From an uncultured Lachnospiraceae bacterium (GTDB lineage Bacteria > Bacillota > Clostridia > Lachnospirales > Lachnospiraceae), in the NCBI GenBank assembly GCA_910588215.1, contig CAJUQJ010000035.1, forward strand, positions 1 through 41,902: a DNA stretch of 41,902 bases. The letters run 5' to 3'. This document shows, in pieces, positions 7,972 to 17,200 of the stretch. Position 1 is the stretch's first letter. Every line of letters starts with the position of its first letter. Both the position numbers and the translations under genes were made by a program. A model generated the notes under the pieces. It saw only the letters and a list, made by a program, of their open reading frames with translations, made no database searches and was not told the origin of the DNA.

Positions 7972-9618
7972 ACAAGTCCCAGAATGAAGATGTCGATTAT
8001 TTTCAGAATTTTTAAAACTGTTCCCGGGAGCCGTCCCCATATCTTCGCATGCCTGCCGCATTGCCTTATCTTCCCTGCCATTCCCAACAGCAATAGCTTC
8101 TTCCGGCCTGATTCCCAGCCAACTGCAGATTTGCCGAACTCCCGTTCCTTTGTCTACATTCGCTGCAATGATCTCCATGCAATTATTTTCTACGAAGATC
8201 CGATGATCTCCGGATGAAAGGATCTCCGCTGCCTTTAAGCGCTCCTGCTCTTTCCAGACACCGTTATGCCCTTTCACAAGCGTGATCTTATAGGCCTCTG
8301 CCTTTGCCATATCTACTTCCCGTCCCCTTTTTCTGTAGATCCTGACAGCGGCGCTACACTGTGCCGCCAGCTCCCTCAGCCGGGGGAATTCCTTAAGATC
8401 TACCGGGTGTATCACTTCCCTGCCCTCTACCCTCTTAGACCTCTCCTCTCTGCCGGCCGCCTGCCCGCCTTCCTCTTTCGTCCTCATCCATACATACGCC
8501 CCGGACGCAAAGACAGCCCCCTGAAACAGATCCATATCTTCTCTCAACCTCCGCCTGACTTCCTCTTCCGGCATGGAAGTAGCCAGAAAAACCGGACATT
8601 TCTCTCGCAGGACAAGCAGCTTCCGGCGTACGCTGTCCGACAGCCTCCCCCTGTGTTTCTCCGGCACCAACGTACCGTCCAGATCAAGAAAGACCACCTT
8701 ATACCGTTTCGGAATCCGGAAGATTGGATATGCCCCAAAAAACTGCCGCCCTTCGAAATCAGTCCTTCCGCCATAAGCCAGATAACAGGAGCACCTCTTT
8801 TTACCACACAAAGATCGAAAGATTTCCGCCGCCTCACTCTGATACCAGTTTCCCGCTTTTACCCGGCTGATATTGCAAGTGCGGATCCTGCCGTCGGCCT
8901 CCACGAAACATCTGTCCCCACACATGGCGGCATCCGCAGCCGGACTACCACATTCCAATCCGAAAAGGGGATCCATCTCCAAGAAGACCCGCTTCTCCTC
9001 CTCCGTATAGGCGCGCACCAGCCCGTCCATTTTATTGATCCACAGGTAAAGATCCGGTGAAAGCTTCTCCCGCAGTCTGCCAAGCAGCACAATATTCTGT
9101 GGCGCCCCTACTGCTCCCACACACAGATTAACGCCGCTCTCGGCCAGCCTGTGACACTTGTCCACAAACGTGTCCATATCTGCCATCTCCGGGTGAAAAG
9201 TCGCCCAGACGCAGAGCTTTCTCCTGCACGCCTCCTTGTTGCTTTTCCTGCTGCTTTCCCCTCCGTTTTCCCTGCTGGCGTCCCCACTGTACAGATCAAA
9301 GACCGCCAGACACTCCTCCACCGCAAAGCTAAGATTCGTCTGCAGCCCCACCCTTTCCAGCCCGCCAAGCCCCGCAAGCCGTCCCAGTCCTTCCCAATAC
9401 CACCGGTGGATCGATGCCTCCCCGTAAGGCACCACAAAGACTGCGCCGATATCGAATCCCGTCGCCCTATCCGCGATACTCTCGCAGAATCTCTCGAAAC
9501 TCTGCCTGTCCTTTTCCAGTTCCTGCGCCGACGCCTTGTGTTTGGAAAAGGGACAGTAGGAACAGCGGTAATTACAGCTTTTCAGACTCCCCCTGTAACA
9601 GATTGTTTTCCTACCCAT
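7927..9618 (-). CDS. STM4011-family radical SAM enzyme fused to a HAD phosphatase
   Basis: Residues 1-300 are a radical SAM domain with C15-x3-C19-x2-C22 (CNYRCSYC) for the SAM-binding 4Fe-4S cluster. A later Cys set (C223, C233, C237, C248, C271, C276, C278) suggests a SPASM-like auxiliary cluster site. Residues 305 to about 525 are a Cof-type HAD hydrolase with DLDGT (312-316) and a late KGTGVRQI/AVGNGREDKAM motif. The STM4011 family is normally only the first part, so the fusion is unusual. Its ATG lies inside the end of the STM4012 gene (8-nt overlap). The C-terminus after AMRQACEDMG does not look like a HAD ending and runs into the AT-rich neighbour, so it is probably altered by that insertion. 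The substrate is unknown. Confidence 0.82.
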   Translation of the reverse strand: MGRKTICYRGSLKSCNYRCSYCPFSKHKASAQELEKDRQSFERFCESIADRATGFDIGAVFVVPYGEASIHRWYWEGLGRLAGLGGLERVGLQTNLSFAVEECLAVFDLYSGDASRENGGESSRKSNKEACRRKLCVWATFHPEMADMDTFVDKCHRLAESGVNLCVGAVGAPQNIVLLGRLREKLSPDLYLWINKMDGLVRAYTEEEKRVFLEMDPLFGLECGSPAADAAMCGDRCFVEADGRIRTCNISRVKAGNWYQSEAAEIFRSLCGKKRCSCYLAYGGRTDFEGRQFFGAYPIFRIPKRYKVVFLDLDGTLVPEKHRGRLSDSVRRKLLVLREKCPVFLATSMPEEEVRRRLREDMDLFQGAVFASGAYVWMRTKEEGGQAAGREERSKRVEGREVIHPVDLKEFPRLRELAAQCSAAVRIYRKRGREVDMAKAEAYKITLVKGHNGVWKEQERLKAAEILSSGDHRIFVENNCMEIIAANVDKGTGVRQICSWLGIRPEEAIAVGNGREDKAMRQACEDMGTAPGNSFKNSENNRHLHSGTCSDNKVKGIYNTTPP

Positions 9619-10963
9619 TGATTCTCTCCCAATCCAGCATCTTCTTCCTGATGTCCGCCGAGATCAGCTGCGGCCCGATATAGTCAGACAGCCCCAGTCC
9701 CTCCTCCGTCAGACTGAGGAATTCTGAATCCTCCTGACACCCTGTCCCCTCACCGTTACTCTGATATCGCTTCTCTTCCAGCCATCCAGACTCCATCCAG
9801 TTCCTTAAGATCGGAAAATCCTCCGTCACCTCGTTCCCAAAGATCCGCCGATACATCTTCTTTGCAATACCAGGGCGGATCAGAAGATGCTTTATCACAT
9901 ACCTCCGCCTGATCTCCTCCTCGGAAAGCAGGATTCCATTCGTAACTGTCAGGAAATCTTCCCTTTCCAAATAGGCTTCTATCTCCTCGAGCGCTCCCTG
10001 CCGCGTCGTCCGGTAGGGCGTACAGGTGTGAAGCCGTCCCAGATAGCTTCTGCCTCCGCAGCCCAGAGACAAGGCCCCGGTAAAACCGCATTCTCGAAAT
10101 TCCGCCTGCAGACCGTCAACACCTTCGCTCCCCTTTCTCTTTACAAAACGCCTCATGGAGATCTGCGCGTATCCGCGCTCCTTTAAAAAGTCTGCGCCCC
10201 GCTGATAAAGCCGGAACGTATGATCGGAGTCCAACGCCACTGCCTTCCCGTCCTTTTCCAGACGGACGCCATGCTTGATATACAGTGGATACAGAAAGAT
10301 CTCATCCGGCGAAAAAACCATTGCCTTCTCCAAAGATTCCGACAAGCTTTCCGCCGTCTGCCCCGGCAGTCCATAGATAAAGTCAAAATTAACGCAGGCA
10401 AACTCCGCATCCATCAAGATCTCCGCCGCTTCCTGTGCCCGCCTGCCATCATGAAATCTGCCAAGCCAGGATAGTTCTCCCTCGTCAAAGCTCTGAATCC
10501 CCATACTGACCCTTGTGACACCCGATTCCTTCAGCAGACGCACCTTCTCCCTGTCGGTCTGCTTCGGTGCAGTCTCTATGACGATCTGGCAGTCTTTCCC
10601 CAGCGGCATATACGCTCTAATATCCCGGAATACTCGTTCCAACTGCCTGTCATCCAGAAGTAAAGGCGTACCGCCGCCTATGGTAAGATCCCCAAATGCG
10701 GTATCATAGGGCAGAATTTCCCCATACTGCTCCATCTGACGCGGCAGCACATCCAGATAGGCATCCCTCTGCGTCTCGACGCAGCCCGCCACGGAGAACA
10801 GGTTGCAGTACCCGCACTTACTCTCACAAAAAGGCAGATGAAGGTACAAGCTGTGCCCCTCACCCGCCAGATTTTCTATATAATCTCTCATATTTACGTT
10901 ATGTAATGGTCCGTACGCCGTCTTATGCGGGTAACTGTACATATACTGCACATATCTGTTCAT
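9611..10963 (-). CDS. STM4012-family HemN-like radical SAM protein
   Basis: This 450-residue protein resembles coproporphyrinogen dehydrogenase HemN/HemW. It carries C46-x3-C50-x2-C53 in LPFCESKCGYCNLFS, the TIGGGTPLLL strand and VRLLKESGVTRVSMGIQSF. Operon position next to STM4011- and STM4013-like genes places it in the STM4012 family rather than in heme synthesis. ATG 10963 is chosen because GGAGAGG sits 8 nt upstream; a GTG 9 nt earlier is less well placed. It ends 8 nt into the next gene, a sign of coupled translation. The reaction is unknown; HemN-like members of other clusters act as methyltransferases, cyclopropanases or heme chaperones. Confidence 0.85.
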   Translation of the reverse strand: MNRYVQYMYSYPHKTAYGPLHNVNMRDYIENLAGEGHSLYLHLPFCESKCGYCNLFSVAGCVETQRDAYLDVLPRQMEQYGEILPYDTAFGDLTIGGGTPLLLDDRQLERVFRDIRAYMPLGKDCQIVIETAPKQTDREKVRLLKESGVTRVSMGIQSFDEGELSWLGRFHDGRRAQEAAEILMDAEFACVNFDFIYGLPGQTAESLSESLEKAMVFSPDEIFLYPLYIKHGVRLEKDGKAVALDSDHTFRLYQRGADFLKERGYAQISMRRFVKRKGSEGVDGLQAEFRECGFTGALSLGCGGRSYLGRLHTCTPYRTTRQGALEEIEAYLEREDFLTVTNGILLSEEEIRRRYVIKHLLIRPGIAKKMYRRIFGNEVTEDFPILRNWMESGWLEEKRYQSNGEGTGCQEDSEFLSLTEEGLGLSDYIGPQLISADIRKKMLDWERING

Positions 10964-11030
10964 GAAGCACACCTCTCCGAAAATATCCCTATCCGTAAAT
11001 TATGCCGATATGCAGCGCCAACACCCCTTT

Positions 11031-11885
11031 TTACAGGAAAAAATGCTTATAGGGCACGGTACTGACCACCGGATGATTTACACCGTGAAACACGTAACCG
11101 TCCTCCCCGTAACAGGTGCCATGATCGGAAAAGCAGACCACAAAGGTCTCACCCCGCTTCTTCTTCCAACCGTCAAACAACCGTCCCAGCTGGCTGTCTA
11201 CATACCGCAGCGCCGCCCTGTGCGTCTCCAGACTGTCGTTATTCTCCTGTTCCAGATAGAAATGATTGGGGTAGTGAATCGCGCACACATTCAGATACAG
11301 GAAGATCCGCCTGGAATCCGTATTCTGTTCCAGTCGCTTAAGAAGGAAATCCACCTGATTCCCCGTACTTTCCTTCACCGGACAGGAAAAGGACGGATTC
11401 CAGTAGCTCTTTTCAAAGAAAGAAGGAAACACCTTGCCAAGCTCCGAGCGTTTGTCAAAAAAGGCCACCCCGCCGACGCACCATGTGTCATAACCGTCCG
11501 CATGAAGCCCCTCCACCAGGTTGCCGGCATCAAACCCGTAAGCGCCCCTGGGTGTCTTCTTCCCCATGCCGATGCTTCTTGGAAAGAAAAGCATCTCCTG
11601 TTCCGCAATGCTTCTCGCCTCGTCCTTAGACGGCAGAAATCCCGCAAAAATAGCATGGTGGGACGGGTAAGTGAAGTTTCCCGGCGCCTGCCTCTTCTCC
11701 CATGCGCCATACCTGTTTAAGACAGGCGTGCCGCCGCCTGACTCCTCTGCAACAGCCGCATCATACCGCAAAGTATCCAGGCAGATAAACAAAATGTCAC
11801 AGTTTCCCACCACTTTTGTCATATCAACGGAACTTTGTTTATCATCCATACCAGCCCGAAATGCCGCAAAAGGTACCTCACTCAT
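11031..11885 (-). CDS. STM4013/SEN3800-family alkaline-phosphatase-fold hydrolase
   Basis: The 284-residue protein has the metal-binding pattern of the alkaline phosphatase/sulfatase superfamily: ICLDTLRYD at about 33-41 (first metal Asp with a Thr where the nucleophile sits), APGNFTYPSHHAIFAGFLPS, and late FSDHGTCYGEDG and VSTVPY. No signal peptide is seen, so it acts in the cytoplasm, unlike most sulfatases. GGAGCGGAGAACA precedes the ATG. It is third in the five-gene operon, 65 bp after STM4014 and 67 bp before STM4012. It probably cleaves a phosphate or sulfate ester on the pathway product, but the substrate is unknown. Confidence 0.83.
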   Translation of the reverse strand: MSEVPFAAFRAGMDDKQSSVDMTKVVGNCDILFICLDTLRYDAAVAEESGGGTPVLNRYGAWEKRQAPGNFTYPSHHAIFAGFLPSKDEARSIAEQEMLFFPRSIGMGKKTPRGAYGFDAGNLVEGLHADGYDTWCVGGVAFFDKRSELGKVFPSFFEKSYWNPSFSCPVKESTGNQVDFLLKRLEQNTDSRRIFLYLNVCAIHYPNHFYLEQENNDSLETHRAALRYVDSQLGRLFDGWKKKRGETFVVCFSDHGTCYGEDGYVFHGVNHPVVSTVPYKHFFL

Positions 11886-11950
11886 TGTTCTCCGCTCCCT
11901 TTCTGTCTCACTCTTTATGCAATATTACAGCAAAAGCATGCCGTTTCCTC

Positions 11951-13024
11951 TCATTTCATTCCAACAGTTTCCAGCAGTTCCTTCATGATCGCGACCTGCC
12001 TCTTATAGATTCGGTTCTCGCCGTAAACATCCCGATGGAGCAGATCTCCCTGCGCATTCATCTCAATGATCCTGGGCTTCAGACTGCCTTTTTCCAAAAG
12101 TACATCCATACCGATGCTCTGTAGTCCCGGGTAACACGACGACGCCTTAAGACATACTTCCTCGATTCGTTCCACTGTTCCTGTCTCCAGCTGCAGGTCC
12201 ATAAACGCCATAGCGTGGTTATTAAGATGTAGATTCGTAATGGGACCTTTCGACAATCTCGGTAGGATATAATCGATCCGACCACCCTGCACGATCACAC
12301 GCAGATCGTAACAGTATCCTTCAAAAGCAGCCTTGCCATGCCATCGCTCTACAACACAATCCAGCTTTAGCAGGCTGTTCAGAAATACTTCCGCCTTCCT
12401 GTCCTCCAACCTGTACATCCGCTTGGTATTATATAACACACTATCTTTCAGCGCAGCACAGGTGTAAAGCGCGATTCGGCCGTTTCCCGGCGAAAACCGC
12501 AGCGCCGTCACGCCTGCCGCGCCCGACCCTTTCACCGGTTTCACAAACACTTGTGTGATTCTATGCTCCCTCAGAAAATCAAGCAACTCTTCCCCACAGG
12601 CAAAGTGTTCTTCATACATGTGAGTCACCGGAACGCCGCACCGGGCAAGCCGTGCCTTGCAGCCGCGTTTATCAAGCACCTGTGCAATCTCCGACGGTCG
12701 ATTTAAGAAACCGCCTGCCGGCAGATCAAAAAGTCGGCGAAGCTGCTCTTCATACCGATCAGTCAGGCTTCCCAGATCGCACAATCTACTGCTCTCCCAT
12801 TCCGGTGCATCAATCTTCACCATAAAGCGCTGCAGGTTTTCTGTTTGCAACAGAATCCGCAGTTTCTCCTCGAATCGCTTCCGGCCCGATTCTTCCCCAT
12901 AGTCTATATCCGGCACATCCTTCCAATCCAGAAATACAACCGGAATACCTGCCTCCGCTGCCGCCTGCTCAAAATAGAATCTGCGCTTGCCGCCGTCCGT
13001 TCCGATCAGCGCAATCCCACTCAT
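11951..13024 (-). CDS. STM4014-family ATP-grasp protein
   Basis: This 357-residue protein looks like an ATP-grasp ligase. A central TQVFVKPVKGSGAAGVTAL gives the ATP-binding lysine strand and glycine loop, and the C-terminal part has YDLRVIVQ and RIIEMNAQGD, where Glu and Asn would bind Mg-ATP. ATP-grasp enzymes join a carboxylate to an amine or thiol, as in peptide ligation or graspetide crosslinking. The ATG at 13024 overlaps the STM4015 stop as ATGA, so the two are translationally coupled. The substrate is unknown; the physical coupling suggests it works with the STM4015 protein. Confidence 0.82.
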   Translation of the reverse strand: MSGIALIGTDGGKRRFYFEQAAAEAGIPVVFLDWKDVPDIDYGEESGRKRFEEKLRILLQTENLQRFMVKIDAPEWESSRLCDLGSLTDRYEEQLRRLFDLPAGGFLNRPSEIAQVLDKRGCKARLARCGVPVTHMYEEHFACGEELLDFLREHRITQVFVKPVKGSGAAGVTALRFSPGNGRIALYTCAALKDSVLYNTKRMYRLEDRKAEVFLNSLLKLDCVVERWHGKAAFEGYCYDLRVIVQGGRIDYILPRLSKGPITNLHLNNHAMAFMDLQLETGTVERIEEVCLKASSCYPGLQSIGMDVLLEKGSLKPRIIEMNAQGDLLHRDVYGENRIYKRQVAIMKELLETVGMK

Positions 13025-13890
13025 TCTGTCAACATGGCGTTGTACCATAACTCACCATTCCAGCTTTCCGCCTTTTCCTGCTCGGACGCATCGACAGCAA
13101 TGGGCAGTTCCTCTAATTGCCTCATTATCTCATCTGACAGGTAATGATAATGCACATCCAGCTTCTCCAGATTAGGACATCCCGGCAGCTTCTCCACAAG
13201 AAGCTGCCCGCCCTTATCCGTAAGCGTTCCGTTCGACAGATCCAGCGTAGTGATCTGCTGCATATATTTACTCTCAAGCACAACTGCTGTCAGTTCATCC
13301 TGAATCTCACTGTCCGTAATCCCCAGATAGGTAAGTCTGGGAAAATCAGATACGGAGAGCAATTCCCTGACAGTGTCCACGTTCCCGTCAAAACCATAGT
13401 CCTCAACTCCAATGTAAAGGAGAAGTTTCTGCAAATTCGGCAGTTTCGCCTTCGCGATCTCCTCTATAACATCTTTCCCCAGGCCGCCACAAATGATGGT
13501 CAAAGACTCCAGATTGTCATGTTCGATCACCCCTAATTCCAGATCCGTACTGCCCTTGATCGTCAATTCCTTCAACTGGGGCATGGCTTTCCACAGACCG
13601 CTGTAATTGCCCTGCATGATCCACGATACTTCACACACCTCATAGTCCATATCGCCAATAAAAAGCTTCGTGATGTGGCTGAACCTGTCGGCATTTGCAG
13701 CAATGCCGTCCAAGATCGCCTGACAGGATTCTTCATATTCACCGCCCCATCCGCCGATGATCAGCTCCTCCAGCCCCGGGAACTCCGGATCGGCCAGAAT
13801 CTCCTCCAGCATGGTTCCTGCTTTCTTCCCGTTCTCATAATCCTCATAATCGTAAGAATACGTCTTGCTCTTTCCTGTTTGGTCTGCCAT
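13021..13890 (-). CDS. STM4015-family leucine-rich-repeat-like protein
   Basis: First gene of the operon, 289 residues. After a short Tyr/Asp-rich start it shows successive LRR-like units spaced about 25-45 residues: PGLEELIIGGWGG, PQLKELTIKG, DNLESLTIICGGL, PNLQKLLLYIG, PRLTYLGITDSEI, QITTLDLSNGTL and PNLEKLDVHYHYLSDE. This matches my recollection of the STM4015 family. No catalytic motif is evident, so a binding or scaffold role is likely. The start at 13890 is preceded by AGGAGGACGTT; the ORF can extend to 13968, but that would begin at the -10 box of the proposed promoter. No transmembrane segment or signal is seen. Confidence 0.83.
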   Translation of the reverse strand: MADQTGKSKTYSYDYEDYENGKKAGTMLEEILADPEFPGLEELIIGGWGGEYEESCQAILDGIAANADRFSHITKLFIGDMDYEVCEVSWIMQGNYSGLWKAMPQLKELTIKGSTDLELGVIEHDNLESLTIICGGLGKDVIEEIAKAKLPNLQKLLLYIGVEDYGFDGNVDTVRELLSVSDFPRLTYLGITDSEIQDELTAVVLESKYMQQITTLDLSNGTLTDKGGQLLVEKLPGCPNLEKLDVHYHYLSDEIMRQLEELPIAVDASEQEKAESWNGELWYNAMLTE

Positions 13891-13968
13891 AACGTCCTCC
13901 TTCTCCAACCGTTCCGATCTGCTCCAAGACGGCCCATTGCCTTCTTTGCCTGCCGCCTCTTTTTCCAT

Positions 13969-13997
13969 ATTGTAACATACCTGCCTGACAACGTAAA
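13969..13997 (-). promoter_or_regulatory. putative sigma-A promoter of the STM4015-4011 operon
   Basis: On the minus strand TTTACG (13992-13997) is followed after 17 nt by TACAAT (13969-13974). The distance to the ATG at 13890 leaves a leader of about 70 nt. A second TTGACA further upstream lacks a good -10 at standard spacing. Confidence 0.45.
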
Positions 13998-14093
13998 CGA
14001 GATCATAAATGTAACAGTTCAGCTGTGAAATCTTGTCAACACCCTGTCCGCATGGTAAGATGGACAGACAGAATCAATCGACAGCCATTACCA

Positions 14094-14196
14094 TATAGTA
14101 AACGACATAACAAATTTCTGCTTCCGGTTCCTGCCAAAGCCATATACGGAAACTTTTGCAGGATCGAAAACGAAATTTTTAATGTCGTTAACTATA
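14094..14196. repeat. complete copy of a dispersed palindromic element (copy B)
   Basis: The 103-bp unit has imperfect terminal inverted repeats of about 30 bp: TATAGTAAACGACATAACAA on the left, and the reverse complement of the right end reading TATAGTTAACGACATTAAAA. Inside is a nested stem (TCCTGCCAAAG with CTTTTGCAGGA) around CCATATACGG. It encodes nothing and looks MITE-like or like a REP-type unit. It lies between the divergent STM4015 and SNF2 genes. Related copies are at 7059, 35365 and 41842. Confidence 0.8.
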
Positions 14197-14271
14197 AAAC
14201 CATTGATAAGCAGGACCGCGCACCTGTTTCGCTGTCCATGAATACGCCAGGAAAGAAAAGAGGATCCTACC

Positions 14272-17200
14272 GTGTTAGATAAGCAGCTCATCAAAGAGAT
14301 CACCGGCCCCACCATTTACAACAGAGGATTAGAACTGTTCCGGCAGAATAAAGTACTGTCTTTCGAGTCCACGACAGAGGAAGAAGAAGTCTATGTGAAA
14401 GCCGTTGTCCAGGGCAGCGGTCGGAAAAAGTATAAGGTAGAGCTTACCTACAATTCCTTCTACGAGGACGTGGCCGGCTGCTACTGCGACTGTCCTGCAT
14501 TCTATAGCTACGACGGCCTCTGCAAACACTGCGCCGCCGTACTTTTCGCATGTGAAGACCGTCTGGAAGAGCAGCGCTCGATCTTCGACTACATAGCGGA
14601 ACCCGGACATGACAGCCAACCGCGCAGGCTCGCCGATTATCTTGGCTATGAGAACGGCCGATTCCTTCCCCGGTCCCATTCCCGGGAGACGACGCCGGCC
14701 ATCCGGGAATTGCTGCGCCGCCAGAGAATCAAGTCCACAGCCCCCTTAATGCAGGGCGTACCTTATGAGCAGGTGACCCTGGATCCTATCTTCAAGTGCG
14801 TTGACAACAATGCCTTGGTGGAATTTAAGATCGGGATCGGCACGAAATATGTACTCAAAGATATTTTTGAGTTCGCGCAGCACATGGAGGAAAACACAGA
14901 ATATTCCTACGGCAAGAAATTAAGCTTCCTCCATACAATGACCGCTTTTGAACCGCTTTCGCAGAAACTGATCAAATTCATCCTCTCCTGGGTGCAGGAA
15001 AACAAAGACGCCTATCTGGAATACAATTACTATTCCTACATGACATCCTACGCAAAGCTGCGCCGGATCCCTCTTGGCAGTGCAGAATTTGAAGAACTTC
15101 TGGCCCTTTTGCATGACCGTGCCGTCACCATCGACATCAACGGTTCCGGCGAAAAGCTCTGGCGCCAGACAGATGACAAGCCAGACCGCCGGCTCCGCAT
15201 CCTTGGCAAAAAAGACGGCATTGAGGTTGAACTGGAACCCTCCCTGGAATTCCATGCCGCGCACATTGTCTTCACTTTCCGGGACGGGTTGATCTATCGA
15301 CAGAATAAAGACGAGCTAATGCCGGTGCAGGACTTTATGTCCTGCCTGCCGGAACTGCCGGGAGCATCCTTCTTTGTTGACAAGAACGATATTCCGACGT
15401 TCTGCCGGGAGCTGCTGCCGCTGTTAGAGAGTCATTACCACTGTGAAAAGGTTGATTTCGATGAAGCCGCTTACGGCGTGGAACCTGTCTCCTTTGAAAT
15501 ATATCTTGATGCACCGCAGAAAAACTTCATCACCTGCAAAGTCTATGCCGTCTACGGCACGAAAAAGTATATGGTCTATAAGAAAGACGAGGAGCGCGCA
15601 GGCCGTGATGCGATCCGAGAGATACAAGTCGGAAACACGGTAGCCTCCTACTGTAATGCCTATGACGAAAAGGAATACGCCATGGTCATTGCCGACGATG
15701 AGGAGAAGATCTATGAACTGCTCACCTTGGGCATTCCCCGTTTCCAGACGCTGGGAGATGTGTATGTCTCTGATGCCCTGAAGAAAATCCGCGTCATCAA
15801 CAACGGCAAGATGGAGATAGGGATATCCCTGTCAGAAAATCTATTGGAGCTGACCCTGAATGCTGACCAGCTGTCCCGGGAAGAACTGATCGAAATTCTG
15901 TCAAAGTATGACAGGAAGAAGAAGTATTTCCGCCTGAAAAACGGCAGTTTCATCCGCACGGAGGACGAAGGGCTGCAGGCATTGTTGGAGATCAAGGACG
16001 ATCTGAACCTGACCGGCGCACAGCTAAAGAAAGAAACCCTCACCCTGCCCAAATACAGAGCGCTCTATCTGGACAGCGAACTGATAGAAAAACAGAACCT
16101 GAGAACTACCGAAAATCAGGCCTTCCGGGAACTGATCCGAAACATGAAGACCATAGAGGAAAACACTTTTGAGGCTCCTGCGAGCTTGGAATCCATCATG
16201 CGCCCCTACCAGCTCACCGGTTTTCTCTGGCTTAAAACATTGTACCGCAACGGATTCGGCGGCATACTGGCCGATGATATGGGCCTTGGCAAGACACTGC
16301 AGACTATCGCTTTTCTGCTGTCGGAATATCTGGAAGCGAAGGCATCGGATAACAGACGTGCTCTGATCGTTACCCCGGCCTCCCTGGTCTTTAACTGGAA
16401 AAACGAATTTTCCCTTTTTGCTCCCGGTCTGCCTGTACGCATGGTGACCGGATCTGCCGCCGAACGCCGGGAGATCATCCGCAGTGCGCAGAGTCGGGAT
16501 ATCCTGATCACCTCCTATGAACTTTTAAAAAGAGATCTGGAGGCTTATGAGGGCGTGACCTTCTTCTGCCAGATCATAGACGAGGCGCAATATATCAAGA
16601 ATCACAACACGCAGGCCGCAAAGGCAGTCAAAGGCATCGAATCCGGTTGTCGCTTTGCCCTCACCGGAACGCCGATCGAGAACAGACTGAGCGAACTCTG
16701 GAGTATTTTCGACTACCTGATGCCGGGCTTCTTATATGGCTACCAGCGTTTCCGGACTGAGATCGAGATTCCCGTCGTGCAAAGTCAGGACGAAGCCGCC
16801 ATGGAAAGGCTGCAGAAAATGGTCCGCCCTTTTATCCTGCGACGACTGAAAAAGGACGTTCTCACCGACCTGCCGGACAAGCTGGAAAAGTACATGTTTG
16901 CTAACATGGAAGGCGAACAGCAAAAGCTTTACCAAGCCCATGTACAGCGGATCCGCATGATGCTCGACAAGCAGTCGGATGAGGAATTCAGAACCGGTAA
17001 GATACAGATTCTCTCAGAGCTTACCAAGCTGCGTCAGCTCTGCTGTGATCCCGGGCTAATTTATGACAACTATGAAAGCCCCTCCGCCAAATCCTCCCTC
17101 TGCGTAGATCTGATCAAAAACGCGGTTGCCGGCGGACACAAGGTACTTCTGTTCTCGCAGTTCACCTCCATGCTGGAGAATCTGCAACGAAAACTGGAAG

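Noticed and set aside
9611..10963. HemN/HemW heme biosynthesis or chaperone gene
   Set aside because: Operon context with STM4011-, 4013-, 4014- and 4015-type genes fits the STM4012 family; no heme genes nearby.
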